Positions 26,447 to 35,141 are shown, counted from the first letter of the stretch. The stretch: DNA of 64,000 nucleotides from Streptomyces dysideae (GCF_001514305.1 NZ_KQ949087.1:62625-126624); one strand, 5' to 3'. Notes: generated by a model from the sequence alone, not told the origin. Numbers and translations: made by a program.

Positions 26447-27226
26447 TCACGGCGCCAGCACCTCGTACAGCCGCAGCCATCGCTCCGGCGGCACCTGCCC
26501 GACGAGCACCCCCGGATCGAGGCGCGCCGCCCGGAACGCCGCGTCCACCCGGCGCCCGGGGTGGGCCCGGCGCAGCGAGGCGTGCAGCGACCCGCCGACC
26601 CCGGAGAAGCCCAGCTCGACGAGGTGCCGCCAGCCCGCGAGGCCGGCGGGGTCGAGGAGCGGGGTGGGGCGGCGTTCGATGCGCATGACGCCGGCGTCGA
26701 CGCGCGGTACGGGACGGAAGCGCGTCCGGCCCACCCGGCCGACCAGCCGCCAGTCGTGACGCGGCCAGCTGCGCACGGTCAGCAGGGTCCAACTGCCGTA
26801 GTCCCCGGTGCGTTTGCGGGCGTACTCGAGCTGGGTGAGCAGGGTGGCGTCGGTGAGGGCGGGGGCGCGCAGACACCAGTCGACGATGGCGGCGGTACGC
26901 GAGAAGGGCACGTTCCCGGCGACGGAGAACGGCGTGCGCGGTGGCCGGGCGGCGAGGAAATCGCCGGCGACGACACTGACATGGGGCGCGTCGGAGAAAC
27001 GTCCGCGCAGTCCGGGCACGAGCCGGCTGTCGATCTCGTAGGCGCGCAGCTCGGCACAGCGCGGGGCGAGCCACTCGGTCAACGCCCCTTTTCCGGCGCC
27101 CACTTCGAGCAGCAGAGGGGCCGGCCGTCCGTGCGGGACGGCGAGGTGGGCGAGTCGTTCGGCGGTGGCGCGGTCGGCGAGGAAGTTCTGCGAGAGCGCG
27201 CGGGAGGTACGGGTGGGGCGGGCCAT
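26447..27226 (-). CDS. 23S rRNA adenine N6-methyltransferase, Erm(O)/Lrm type
   Basis: A 259-aa Erm-family enzyme. It has LSQNFLADRATAERL (residues 11-25), SAM motif LEVGAGKGALTEWLAP (about 39-54), acidic YEID, and the catalytic NVPFSRTAAIV (NLPF-type, about 104). The family methylates A2058 of 23S rRNA and blocks macrolide, lincosamide and streptogramin B binding. The length and the adjacent mgt gene match Lrm of S. lividans. AAGGA (27240-27236) serves the ATG. A 37-codon leader ORF and several hairpins lie upstream, so expression is probably inducible by ribosome stalling. Confidence 0.9.
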   Translation of the reverse strand: MARPTRTSRALSQNFLADRATAERLAHLAVPHGRPAPLLLEVGAGKGALTEWLAPRCAELRAYEIDSRLVPGLRGRFSDAPHVSVVAGDFLAARPPRTPFSVAGNVPFSRTAAIVDWCLRAPALTDATLLTQLEYARKRTGDYGSWTLLTVRSWPRHDWRLVGRVGRTRFRPVPRVDAGVMRIERRPTPLLDPAGLAGWRHLVELGFSGVGGSLHASLRRAHPGRRVDAAFRAARLDPGVLVGQVPPERWLRLYEVLAP

Positions 27227-27369
27227 GGCCTGCGGTCCTTGTCGTCCGTGACGGGCATACGGGCAGCCGAAGGCCCCGACCGGAGACTGAAGAAGGACGC
27301 GCCTGGCCGGCGCGCACGCGTCGGATGCGTGCGCGCCTCATGGCGTACGTCGAGAAGGGGGCTCCGCCG
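27227..27369 (-). promoter_or_regulatory. Attenuator region between leader peptide and erm gene
   Basis: An 11-bp perfect hairpin lies at 27309-27319 / 27327-27337 with a seven-base loop. A 6-bp hairpin at 27362-27367 / 27373-27378 spans the leader stop codon and reaches just past this interval. GTCCTT (27298-27293) can pair with the ribosome site AAGGAC (27240-27235). The layout of mutually exclusive pairings is typical of erm attenuators. Folding has not been computed. Confidence 0.55.
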
Positions 27370-27483
27370 TCAGCGGAGGTGACACCCCGGGCCGGTCAGG
27401 GCACCAGGGCCGCGACGCATCCGGATGGAGTACGTGCAGCCCCGGCCGAGACCGGAGATGTTGATCGCGTTGAAGGCTCCCAC
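27370..27483 (-). CDS. Erm leader peptide (ribosome-stalling candidate)
   Basis: A 37-codon ORF from GTG 27483 to TGA 27372-27370. The peptide begins MGAFNAINISGLGRGC and continues TYSIRMRRGPGAL. The start resembles the IFVIS-type ErmC leader (MGIFSIFVIS), and RMRR resembles the R-x-R stalling motif of other Erm leaders. It starts seven bases after a -10 box with no ribosome site, so translation is probably leaderless. Stalling with bound macrolide would free the erm ribosome site downstream. Confidence 0.6.
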   Translation of the reverse strand: MGAFNAINISGLGRGCTYSIRMRRGPGALTGPGCHLR

Positions 27484-27490
27484 GTACGGC

Positions 27491-27520
27491 ACGCTAGGCG
27501 GGGCCGGGTGACGCGGACAA
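27491..27520 (-). promoter_or_regulatory. Promoter of the leader peptide/erm transcript
   Basis: TTGTCC (27520-27515), an 18-base spacer and TAGCGT (27496-27491) precede the leader GTG by seven bases. It has the same geometry as the mgt promoter. It lies ten bases beyond the 3' end of the sugar-transporter operon. Confidence 0.55.
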
Positions 27521-27530
27521 CCGAATTACG

Positions 27531-28811
27531 TCAGCGCTGGTAGCGGGCGAGCACCAGATTGCCGTCCTCCTCCAGGCGTTCACGCAGTTCACCGAGGCCG
27601 ATGGCGCCGCTGTAGTACTCCTGGAAGGCGGGCGTGGCGACCTTGTCCTTCCACTCCGGGTAGCCGCGGACGGACTGCGCGGGCGCCGACCTCAGGTGCT
27701 CGGCCAGCGCCGTGCCCGTCGCCCAGTCGTTCTTCGTGGTGTGCAGCGCGGGGTCCTTCAGCGCCTCGATGCCCGTCGGCAGCATCCAGTCCCCCAGCGC
27801 CAGCCGCACCATGTTCTCGGGCCGCAGCAGGAAGTCGATGAACTCGGCCGCCTCCTGCTGGTGCGGGCTGTCCTCGGCGACGGACAGCGTCTGCGGGCTG
27901 ACGCCCTGGGTGAGCCCGTCGACGCCGGCCGGGGCGGGCAGCACCTGCCAGTCGAAGCCCTCCGGGGCCTGCTGGACGATCTGCTGGCGGTACGAGAAGC
28001 CGAGCGGGACCATCGCGTACCTGCCCCCGAAGAAGCCGGGCAGGGTGTCGGAGCCGCCGCTGCCGAGGGTGGTCGGCGAGGCACTGCGGTCGGTGTTCGC
28101 CTGGTCGTGGATCGTGCCCGGGACCGTCCCGTCGGCCGCCTCGAAGCGGACGGCCACCTTGCCGTCGGTGCCCCGGTGGAAGAGCTGTCCGCCTGCCGAC
28201 AGGGAGAGGTTGAGGGTGGCGGAGACGGGTTCCTTCAGCGGCCAGGCGACGCCGTACTTGCCGTCGCCGCTCAGTTGCCGGGTGACGCTCCTGAACTCCG
28301 CCCAGCTCCAGGGCCGTTCGGGGGTCGGGATCCGTACGCCGGACTCCTTCAGCCACTCGGCGTTGGCGACGAACACCCGAGGCTCCTGGAGGAACGGCAC
28401 GCCGTAGATCCCGTCGCCGAAGGTCGCCGTCTCCCAACTGCGCTGCGGGATGTCCGACCTGAGCCGCTCGGACAGCAGGTCGGTCAGATCGGCGAGGTAG
28501 CCGCCGTAGGCGAAGTCCGCGAGGTCGTCGGAGGCGTCGTGGATGATGTCGGGGGCCTCGCCGCCCTCGAAGGAGGTGAGGAGCTGGTCGTGGACGCTGT
28601 CCCAACTGCCCTGGACGTACTCGACCTTGACATCGGGGTGAGTGGCGTTCCACTCCTTCACCAGCTCCTTGTTGGCCTCGACGGACTCCTCCTGCCAGGC
28701 CAGGGACTGGAAGCGGAGGGTGATCCGGCCGTCCGACGAGGAGGTGCCGCCGCCGGTGCAGCCCGCCAGCAGGACCATGAGAACGAGGGGGACGATCCAT
28801 CGTGTGCGCAT
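27531..28811 (-). CDS. Sugar ABC transporter substrate-binding lipoprotein
   Basis: A 426-aa family-1 extracellular solute-binding protein. The signal MRTRWIVPLVLMVLLAGC has the lipobox LAGC (Cys at 18). The mature part has typical features: NATHPDVKVEYVQGSWDSVHDQL, FEGGEAPDII and GIYGVPFLQEPRVFVANAEWL. It binds a sugar or oligosaccharide for the two permeases encoded just upstream on this strand. No ATPase gene is present, so a shared MsiK-type ATPase probably energises it. Its ATG overlaps the permease stop (TGATG). No neighbouring regulator or glycosidase reveals the substrate. Confidence 0.9.
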   Translation of the reverse strand: MRTRWIVPLVLMVLLAGCTGGGTSSSDGRITLRFQSLAWQEESVEANKELVKEWNATHPDVKVEYVQGSWDSVHDQLLTSFEGGEAPDIIHDASDDLADFAYGGYLADLTDLLSERLRSDIPQRSWETATFGDGIYGVPFLQEPRVFVANAEWLKESGVRIPTPERPWSWAEFRSVTRQLSGDGKYGVAWPLKEPVSATLNLSLSAGGQLFHRGTDGKVAVRFEAADGTVPGTIHDQANTDRSASPTTLGSGGSDTLPGFFGGRYAMVPLGFSYRQQIVQQAPEGFDWQVLPAPAGVDGLTQGVSPQTLSVAEDSPHQQEAAEFIDFLLRPENMVRLALGDWMLPTGIEALKDPALHTTKNDWATGTALAEHLRSAPAQSVRGYPEWKDKVATPAFQEYYSGAIGLGELRERLEEDGNLVLARYQR

Positions 28812-29644
28812 CAGCTCTTCACCGCCCCGGCGAGCATGCCGCCCGTGATCCGCCGCTGGATGACCGCGAAGACGACGAGGGAGGGCAGGGTCGCGAGGAA
28901 CGCCGCCGCTGCCAGCGGGCCCAGGTCGGCGACGCCCTCCGCGCCGATGAAGTGGGTGAGGACGACCGGCAGGGTCTGCTTCTCCGGGGTCTTCAGCAGC
29001 ACCAGCGCGAAGAAGAACTCGTTCCACGCGGTGACGAACGCGAACAGCCCCGTCGCCACGATCCCCGGCGCGAGCAGCGGCGCGGTGACCGACACCAGCG
29101 TCCGCCCCTTGCCGGCCCCGTCGACGGCGGCCGCCTCCTCCAACTCGGCCGGAACCGCCCGGACATAGCCGACGAGCATCCACAGCGCGAACGGCAGCGC
29201 CCACACGACGTACACCATCACCAGCCCCGGCACGGAGTTGATCAGCCGCAGGTTCTTCAGCACCAGGAACAGCGGGATGATCACCAGGACCAGCGGGAAC
29301 GCCTGGCTGACCACCACCCAGCCGGTCGCGCCCTTCGCGAGGCGGCTGCGGTGGCGGGCCATGACGTAGGCCATCGGGGTCGCGACGAGTACGGCGATCA
29401 GGGCGGCGCCGAGCGCGGCGATCAGGGAGTTCGACGCGGCGCGCAGCAGGGGCTGTTCGTCGAAGGCCTGGCGGAAGTTGGCGAGGGTGGGGTCCTCCGG
29501 GATCCAGGTGGGGTGCAGGCTGCCCAGTTCGCGCGGCGGCTTGAAGGCGGTGGAGATCAGCCAGAGGAACGGGAAGGCGAGGAACACGAGATACGCCAGC
29601 AGGGCGGCGTACTGGCCGGTGCGGCCCGCAGTGCTGGTCCTCAT
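28811..29644 (-). CDS. Sugar ABC transporter permease (MalG type)
   Basis: A 277-aa carbohydrate-uptake permease. About six membrane helices are seen, the first at about residues 11-33, with the cytoplasmic EAA loop EEAAAVDGAGKGRTLVSVTAPLLAPG near residue 168. The short N-terminal tail and AFKPPREL after helix 1 are typical of the MalG-type partner. It overlaps the upstream permease gene by four bases and the lipoprotein gene by one. It works as a heterodimer with the other permease in the cell membrane. Confidence 0.92.
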   Translation of the reverse strand: MRTSTAGRTGQYAALLAYLVFLAFPFLWLISTAFKPPRELGSLHPTWIPEDPTLANFRQAFDEQPLLRAASNSLIAALGAALIAVLVATPMAYVMARHRSRLAKGATGWVVVSQAFPLVLVIIPLFLVLKNLRLINSVPGLVMVYVVWALPFALWMLVGYVRAVPAELEEAAAVDGAGKGRTLVSVTAPLLAPGIVATGLFAFVTAWNEFFFALVLLKTPEKQTLPVVLTHFIGAEGVADLGPLAAAAFLATLPSLVVFAVIQRRITGGMLAGAVKS

Positions 29645-30576
29645 GCCCGGTCACCGCCCCGCAGCCGCCCCACGAGGATGAGGGCGAGGAGCACCGAGAT
29701 CAGCGCGACCATCACACATCCCATCGCCGCCGCGTAGCCGAACTGCCCGTAGCGGAAGGCCTCTTCGTAGGCGAAGAGCATGGGCAGGCGGGTACGGCCA
29801 CCGGGTCCGCCGCTGGTCAGGACGTAGACCAGGGCGAACGAGTTGAAGTTCCAGATGAGGTTGAGCGCCGTGATCGACAGGGCGACCGGCTTCAGGGCGG
29901 GCCAGGTGACCGTGCGGAAGCGGCGCCAGGCGCCCGCGCCGTCCATCGCGGCCGCCTCGTGCAGTTCGCGCGGGGTGTTCTGCAGCCCGGCGAGCAGGGC
30001 GACCGTCGTGGTGGGCATGCCCGCCCAGATCCCCACGACGATGACGGCGGGCAGGGCGGTGGCCAGGCCACTGAGCCAGTCGCGGCCGTCACCGAGGCCC
30101 AGGTCGCGCAGGGTCTCGTTGAGGATGCCCGCGTCCGGGTTGTAGACGAGCCGCCACATCACGCCGACCACGACCTCGGGCATGGCCCACGGGACGATCG
30201 CGAGGGCCCGGGCCAGCCATCTGAGGCGCAGGTCCTGGTTGAGGAGGAGGGCAAGGCCGAGGGCGAGCAGGAACTGCGGGACAGTCACACCGACGGCCCA
30301 GACCAGGCCGATCCGGAACGACTCCCAGAACAGCGTGTCGTGCAGCAGGTCCAGGAAGTTGAGGCCGCCGATCCACCGCGTGGACTGGGTACGGCCGGAC
30401 TGTGCGTCGGTGAAGGCGAGCAGGATGCCGTAGAGCAGCGGCCCGACGCTCAGGACGAGGATCGGGATCAGCGCGGGCAGCACCAGGAACCAGGCCCCGC
30501 GGTCGACGACCCGCCGCTGCCGGCCCGCGCGCGGCACACGCGGGGCGGGTCTCCTCACCTCGGTCGCCGATGTCAC
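29641..30576 (-). CDS. Sugar ABC transporter permease (MalF type)
   Basis: A 311-aa permease starting at GTG 30576. A basic, cytoplasmic N-terminus (about 30 residues, RRPAPRVPRAGRQRR) leads to about six helices. The EAA loop is LHEAAAMDGAGAWRRFRTVTWPALKP, near residue 206. It is the first gene of a three-gene importer (permease, permease, lipoprotein). A promoter should lie in the 192-base gap to the divergent phosphotransferase gene. Confidence 0.92.
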   Translation of the reverse strand: MTSATEVRRPAPRVPRAGRQRRVVDRGAWFLVLPALIPILVLSVGPLLYGILLAFTDAQSGRTQSTRWIGGLNFLDLLHDTLFWESFRIGLVWAVGVTVPQFLLALGLALLLNQDLRLRWLARALAIVPWAMPEVVVGVMWRLVYNPDAGILNETLRDLGLGDGRDWLSGLATALPAVIVVGIWAGMPTTTVALLAGLQNTPRELHEAAAMDGAGAWRRFRTVTWPALKPVALSITALNLIWNFNSFALVYVLTSGGPGGRTRLPMLFAYEEAFRYGQFGYAAAMGCVMVALISVLLALILVGRLRGGDRA

Positions 30577-30650
30577 GGAATCAGCCCCTTTGCGCGGCTC
30601 GGGTGGGCCCCGTCATGGTCGTGACCGCGCCCCGCGCCGTCAAGGCACCG

Positions 30651-30672
30651 CGCACACGGTCCGACCTGTGCG
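30651..30672. promoter_or_regulatory. Inverted repeat between importer and phosphotransferase genes
   Basis: CGCACA (30651-30656) and TGTGCG (30667-30672) form a dyad ten bases apart, midway in the divergent 30577-30768 region. It is a possible operator for either gene. No regulator gene is adjacent, and promoter boxes are not clear. Confidence 0.3.
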
Positions 30673-30768
30673 AATGCGACACTGACCGGCGGATGGCGAG
30701 AACTCGACGCCGGTCCCGAAGGCACGCGAGGACTGCGAGGACTTCCACGACGGCAGGGAGGCCGGAGG

Positions 30769-31632
30769 ATGGACGAGGCACAGGCGCGGGACGTACTGGC
30801 CGCGGCGGGAGTGCTGACCGGCCCGGCGCGGGACGCGCGGCTCCTCGCCCTGGGCGAGAACGCGGTGTTCGCCGCCGGTGACCTGGTCGTCAAGGTGGGC
30901 CGCGACCCGGAGCTGCTCGACCGGGCGCGGCGTGAGCTGGACGTCGCGGTGTGGCTGGCCGAGGTGGGGGTTCCCGCGGTGCGGGCCGCCGATCCCAGGG
31001 CGCTGCTGGTCGAGGGGCATCCGGTGACGGTGTGGCATCGGCTGGGCGATCCCGTACGGCCCGCCGGGCCGCGGGATTTGGCCGAACTGCTACGGGTCGT
31101 GCACGCGTTGCCCGCGGCGCCTTTTGAGTTGCCTCGCCGTGAACTGCTGGGTGGGGTGGAGCGGTGGCTGCGGCTTGCGGGGGATGCGATCTCGGCGGAG
31201 GACGCGGCGTATGTGCGGGAGCGGCGGGATGGGTTCGCGGTGGCCGCGGGGGCGTTGACGCCGTATCTGACGCCGGGGCCTGTTCATGGGGATGCGCTTC
31301 CCCGGAACGTGCATGTGGGCGCCGAGGGGCCTGTGCTGGTTGACCTGGAGACGTTCTCTGCGGATCTGCGTGAGCATGATCTGGTGGTGATGGCCCTGTC
31401 TCGCGATCGGTATGGGATGCCCGCGGAGGCGTACGAGTCGTTCGTCGAGGCGTACGGGTGGGATGTGCGGGAGTGGGAGGGCTGCGGTGTGCTGCGCGGG
31501 GCCCGGGAGACGGCCAGTTGTGCGTGGGTGGCTCAGCATGCGCCTGGTAATCCGAAGGCGCTGGTGGAGTTTGAGCGGCGGGTGGCGTCGTTGCGGGAGG
31601 AGGATTCTGCGGTGCGGTGGTATGCGTTTTGA
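30769..31632 (+). CDS. APH-fold phosphotransferase
   Basis: A 287-aa protein of the aminoglycoside/choline/homoserine kinase fold. It has ENAVFAAGDLVVKVGRD (ATP-binding Lys near residue 43), the catalytic loop VHGDALPRNVHVG near residue 178, and the metal-binding VLVDLETF near residue 195. Catalytic Asp and Asn are intact, so it should be an active small-molecule kinase. The substrate is unknown. Related proteins in Streptomyces are usually annotated as aminoglycoside phosphotransferases without proof. It is divergent from the sugar importer. Confidence 0.85.
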   Translation: MDEAQARDVLAAAGVLTGPARDARLLALGENAVFAAGDLVVKVGRDPELLDRARRELDVAVWLAEVGVPAVRAADPRALLVEGHPVTVWHRLGDPVRPAGPRDLAELLRVVHALPAAPFELPRRELLGGVERWLRLAGDAISAEDAAYVRERRDGFAVAAGALTPYLTPGPVHGDALPRNVHVGAEGPVLVDLETFSADLREHDLVVMALSRDRYGMPAEAYESFVEAYGWDVREWEGCGVLRGARETASCAWVAQHAPGNPKALVEFERRVASLREEDSAVRWYAF

Positions 31633-31689
31633 GCGCCTGGTGGGTGGGGGCTTGATGTTGTTCGGCGGCTGAAGGCTGGATGTGGCTGG

Positions 31690-31740
31690 TCGCGCCCACG
31701 CGGCGGAGCCGCACACCGATACAGCCCCGCGCCCGTCAGG
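31690..31740. repeat. Streptomyces-type intergenic repeat
   Basis: This GC-rich stretch contains GCGGC-GGA-GCCGC (31700-31712) followed by ACCGATACAGCCCCGCGCCC. It resembles a short sequence I recall seeing many times between Streptomyces genes. It overlaps the last codons of the LysR gene (31736) and may act as a transcription-ending or REP-like element. Confidence 0.45.
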
Positions 31741-32632
31741 CCCGGATTGTGCTCGCGGCGTTGTGCAGTTCTGTCAGGACTGTGCGGACCGCCTTGCGTG
31801 CCGTGCGTTCGGGGCGGTGGATTACGTCGATGTGGCGTCTCGCCTGTACTCCGCTCAGGGGTCTGAGGACGAGTGCCGGATGTGGGCGCATCGTCCAGCG
31901 GGGCATGAGGGCCAGGCCGCCGCCCGCTGCCACCACCTCGGCAACTACCGCGAACTCATTGATGCGGTGGGCCAGTTGGAGGTGGCGGCCTGCTGCGGCC
32001 GCGATCGCCTCGATAGTGGCCAGGACCGGGAAGCCTTCGTGCACGGTGATCCAGGGCTCGTCGGCCACGTCCCGTGGGGTGACCCGGCGTTTGGCGGCGA
32101 GTGGGTGGTCCACGGGCATGGCCACGTCCAGCGGCTCGCGCAGGAGCGTCGTCGCTGTCACCGTGTCCGGCCAGGGCGGGGCGTGGTCCAGGCGGTGGGC
32201 CAGGACCAGGTCGTACTCGCGGGTGAGGCGGGGGAAGTCCTCCTGCGGGACGTCCTCGTCGACGAGTTTCGGGACCGGGCCGCCCTGTCCGGCCAGCCCT
32301 CGTAGCAGGAGCGGGAAGAAGGCCGTGGCGGCGCTGTGGAACGCGGCCACCGACACCTCTCCGTCCGGGCGGCCGAGGAAGTCCTCGACGCTGTGCCGGG
32401 CCCGCGCCAGCGCCGTCTCCACGTCCGCCGCCGCGCCCGCCAGCGCCTGCCCGGCGTCGGTCAGGGCGAGCCGGCGGCCCTGGCGTTCGGTGAGCGGTAC
32501 GGGGATCGTGCGCTGGAGCAGTCGTAGCTGTTGGGAGATCGCCGACGGGGTGACCAGCAGTGCTTCGGCGACCGCGGTGACGCTGCCCAGTTCGCCGAGT
32601 TCCCGCAGGATGCGCAGCTGCCGTTCGTCCAT
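31736..32632 (-). CDS. LysR-family transcriptional regulator
   Basis: A 298-aa regulator with an N-terminal winged helix-turn-helix (LRELGELGSVTAVAEALLVTPSAISQQLRLL, about residues 9-39) and a two-lobed effector domain (about 90-290). The divergent neighbour encodes an EamA exporter, the classical arrangement in which LysR controls the divergent gene in response to the exported compound. A T-rich/A-rich dyad at 32652-32665 in the gap is a likely binding site. The ligand is unknown. Confidence 0.9.
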   Translation of the reverse strand: MDERQLRILRELGELGSVTAVAEALLVTPSAISQQLRLLQRTIPVPLTERQGRRLALTDAGQALAGAAADVETALARARHSVEDFLGRPDGEVSVAAFHSAATAFFPLLLRGLAGQGGPVPKLVDEDVPQEDFPRLTREYDLVLAHRLDHAPPWPDTVTATTLLREPLDVAMPVDHPLAAKRRVTPRDVADEPWITVHEGFPVLATIEAIAAAAGRHLQLAHRINEFAVVAEVVAAGGGLALMPRWTMRPHPALVLRPLSGVQARRHIDVIHRPERTARKAVRTVLTELHNAASTIRA

Positions 32633-32651
32633 GGTGACAGTGTAGGTCTGC

Positions 32652-32665
32652 TAAATGATCGTTTA
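32652..32665. promoter_or_regulatory. Candidate LysR box
   Basis: TAAATGATCGTTTA has near-perfect dyad symmetry (TAAA-N6-TTTA) and fits the T-N11-A form of LysR sites. It lies 20-33 bases before the LysR start and about 50 before the divergent exporter. It is unusually AT-rich for the region. Confidence 0.5.
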
Positions 32666-32713
32666 AGAAGGTGGTACTGGGCTTCATGGTGTTCGCCGGT
32701 GCACCGTAGGCGG

Positions 32714-33679
32714 GTGTCCGACGTCCGCCGTACCGATGCGGTACTCCTCCTTGTCGCGCTCGTCTGGGGCTCCAGCTATCTGTCCGCCCAGACGGCCACC
32801 GCCGCGCTGCCCGTCGTGCTGGTGCTGTTCGCGCGCTACGCCCTGTCCGCGCTCGCCTGTGTCGGTCTGGTCTCCGTCCGTCGGGGGGCGCGCCGGTTCA
32901 GCCGTGACGAACTGCGGGCCGGTCTGCCCCTGGGGCTGACGCAGGCCGCGGTCCTGGTCGTCGAGACGTACGGCGTCGCCCACACCAGCGCCGCCAACGC
33001 GGCTCTCATCATCAGCCTGACCATCGTCCTCACCCCGCTCCTCGACCGCGGCGGCCGCGGTCCGCTGCCCGTCTCCTTCTTCGCCGCCGCCGGTGTGTGC
33101 GTCCTGGCCGTCTGCCTGCTGATGGCCGGCAACGGCTTCCAGGCTCCGCGCCTCGGCGACCTGCTGATGCTCGGCGCCGCGCTGGTGCGGGCCGTGCATG
33201 TCGTGCTCGTCGGCCGCCTCACCGCGGGCCGGGCGATCCGTCCGCTCCAGCTGACGACCGTGCAGACCCTCGTCGGCACGGCCCTGTTCCTGCCGGTCAC
33301 GGCCCACGACCTGCCGACGCTGGCCCGCGCCGACCCGGCGACCTGGACGCAGCTGCTCTATCTCGCCCTGTTCTGCAGCGTGTTCGCCTTCCTGGCCCAG
33401 ACCTGGGCCGTGCAGCGCAGCTCCGCCAGCCGGGCCAGTCTGCTGCTGGGCTCGGAACCGGTCTGGGCCGTCGCGGTGGGCATCGCCCTCGGCGGCGAAC
33501 ACCTCACGCCGCTGACCGGTCTGGGCGCGGCCCTGATGGTCGCCGGCACGTACTGGGGCCAGGCGGTGGAACGCGCCCACCGCACCCCGCCGCCGGCTCA
33601 GCTCTCCACGCCCACCCCAGCCAGCCCCGTCACCGAAGAGGACCCCGCATGCCGTCCCACGACACTTACGAGCACCTGA
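32714..33679 (+). CDS. EamA/RhaT family exporter (DMT superfamily)
   Basis: A 321-aa membrane protein with ten helices in two EamA repeats. GTG 32714 is chosen because VSDVRRTDAVLLLVALVWGSSYL is the typical start, although the frame is open further upstream. Helix-2 and loop motifs (WGSSYLSAQ; FALLAQTWAV-like FLAQTWAVQRSSASRASLLLGSEPVWA near residue 230) fit drug/metabolite transporters. A Pro-rich cytoplasmic tail follows the last helix. The substrate is unknown. The last 31 bases overlap the following broken YbaK gene. Confidence 0.88.
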   Translation: MSDVRRTDAVLLLVALVWGSSYLSAQTATAALPVVLVLFARYALSALACVGLVSVRRGARRFSRDELRAGLPLGLTQAAVLVVETYGVAHTSAANAALIISLTIVLTPLLDRGGRGPLPVSFFAAAGVCVLAVCLLMAGNGFQAPRLGDLLMLGAALVRAVHVVLVGRLTAGRAIRPLQLTTVQTLVGTALFLPVTAHDLPTLARADPATWTQLLYLALFCSVFAFLAQTWAVQRSSASRASLLLGSEPVWAVAVGIALGGEHLTPLTGLGAALMVAGTYWGQAVERAHRTPPPAQLSTPTPASPVTEEDPACRPTTLTST

Positions 33680-34145
33680 TCTCCCTGCTCGACGCCTCCT
33701 CCGTCGACTACCGCTCATCGACCACGAGCCCGAGGGCACCACCGACAAGGTCTGCGCACTGCGCGGGCACCCGATGTCGGAGGCCGCGAAGTGCATCGTG
33801 CTGCGGGTGAAGGTGGACCGGCGTACCACCCGCCACGTCCTGGCGGTCGTGCCCGGCGACCGGCGCGTGGACCTGGACGCCGTCCGGGAGCTGTTCGCCG
33901 CGCGCTACGTCGGCTTCAGCGACGCGGAGACCGCCGAACGCCTGGCCCGCGCCGTCCCGGGCACGGTGCTGCCCTTCGCCTTCGACCCCGACCTCGAACT
34001 TGTCGCCGACCCGGACGTCGTCGCCCAGCCGAAGCTGTACTTCAACGCGGCCCGCCTCGACCGGTCCCTGCTCCTCTCGGGTGCCGACTACGAGCGCGCG
34101 GCCAAGCCGAGGGTGGAACGCATCGCGGGGCCCGTGTCGGTGTGA
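33649..34145 (+). pseudogene. YbaK-type aminoacyl-tRNA deacylase gene with frameshift
   Basis: ATG 33649 gives MPSHDTYEHLISLLDASSVDYR, a normal YbaK/EbsC start. After about codon 24 that frame loses sense. The adjacent frame continues IDHEPEGTTDKVCALRGH, MSEAAKCIVLRVKV (with the conserved Lys), VLAVVPGDRRVDL and FNAARLDRS to TGA at 34145. A single missing base near 33714-33719 explains it. The intact protein (about 165 aa) would edit mischarged tRNAs or act on a related ester. It is a pseudogene or a sequencing error. It overlaps the end of the exporter gene. Confidence 0.82.
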
Positions 34146-34299
34146 CAGGGAGGGCGCCGGCGCGCAGGAGTCGGACGGCGTCGGCCTCCGCGCGGCGGAC
34201 GGCGCCGCCAGGACTCGGCCCGCCCAGCCGGCCGGCCGCTCATCGCTCGGTCCGCGCGCCCCGCCCCGCCGCCCGGCCCCAGCCGGCGCCCCGGCGAGC

Positions 34300-35022
34300 T
34301 CACACCGGCTCGTCCGCCGGCTCCCGCAGTGGCCAGATGCCGTCGATCACCGCGTCCGTCTCGCCCTTGCGGCGCAGGAAGCTCTGGAAGTCCGCCGCCC
34401 ACTCGGCATACCACTCGATCTGGCGGCGGTGCAGTTCCGCCGGGCCGAGGGCCGCGACCTTGGCGTGGCGAACGGCTATCGCGCAGGCCAGCCGGGCAGC
34501 GGCGAGGGCGTCGGCGGAGGCGTCGTGGGCGGCGTCGAGTGTGATGCCGTACTCCTGGCAGACCGCTTCGAGGTTGCGCTTGCCGCGTCGGTAGCGGTCG
34601 ACGGCGCGGTCGATCGTGTACGGGTCGATGACCGGGGCGGGGTCGATGCCGCCGAGGCGGTCGCGCAGGGACGGCAGGCCGTGTCGCCGTAGCTCGGCGG
34701 AGAGCAGGCTCAGGTCGAAGGCGGCGTTGTAGGCGACGACCGGCACGCCCGTCTTCCAGTACGTGACGAGGACGTCCGCGATGGCGTCCGCCACCTCGTC
34801 GGCCGGGCAGCCCTCCGCGGCCGCGCGTTCATTGCTGATCCCGTGCACCGCGACCGCGTCCGCCGGGATCTCCACGCCCGGGTCAGCCAGCCATTGACGG
34901 TGCCCCATGGGCTGCCCGTCCCTGACCTCGATCACGGCTCCCGTGACAATGCGCGCCTCGCTCGGATCCGTCCCGGTCGTCTCCAGGTCGAAGCCGATCA
35001 GCAGCTCCCGGTGCCAGCCCAT
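34300..35022 (-). CDS. DEDDh-type 3'-5' exonuclease (DnaQ-like)
   Basis: A 240-aa nuclease. ExoI is FDLETTGTD (residues 11-19, with Asp and Glu), ExoII has VVAYNAAFDLSLL near residue 95 (Asp), and ExoIII is AAHDASADALAAARL near residue 163 (His and Asp). All DEDDh residues are present. Such stand-alone proteins remove 3' nucleotides from DNA or RNA, acting in proofreading or repair. No polymerase domain is fused. ATG 35022 gives a proper start. The gap to the right (35023-35141) and left (34146-34299) holds no gene I can support. Confidence 0.9.
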   Translation of the reverse strand: MGWHRELLIGFDLETTGTDPSEARIVTGAVIEVRDGQPMGHRQWLADPGVEIPADAVAVHGISNERAAAEGCPADEVADAIADVLVTYWKTGVPVVAYNAAFDLSLLSAELRRHGLPSLRDRLGGIDPAPVIDPYTIDRAVDRYRRGKRNLEAVCQEYGITLDAAHDASADALAAARLACAIAVRHAKVAALGPAELHRRQIEWYAEWAADFQSFLRRKGETDAVIDGIWPLREPADEPV

Positions 35023-35141
35023 GGGCCGTCCCCCTTCTCGGTGGTGCTTCCCCCAGTGGTCTCCACCTTCCCATGCGCCACTGACAATCAGAGGACCGCG
35101 TTCCGCTTACGGCGGCGGCATCCACCAGAACATGGGGCAGG

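Noticed and set aside
26376..27226. mgt and erm as one simple operon with no internal control
   Set aside because: A complete promoter with palindrome lies between them and the mgt start has no ribosome site, which favours separate initiation, although read-through remains possible.
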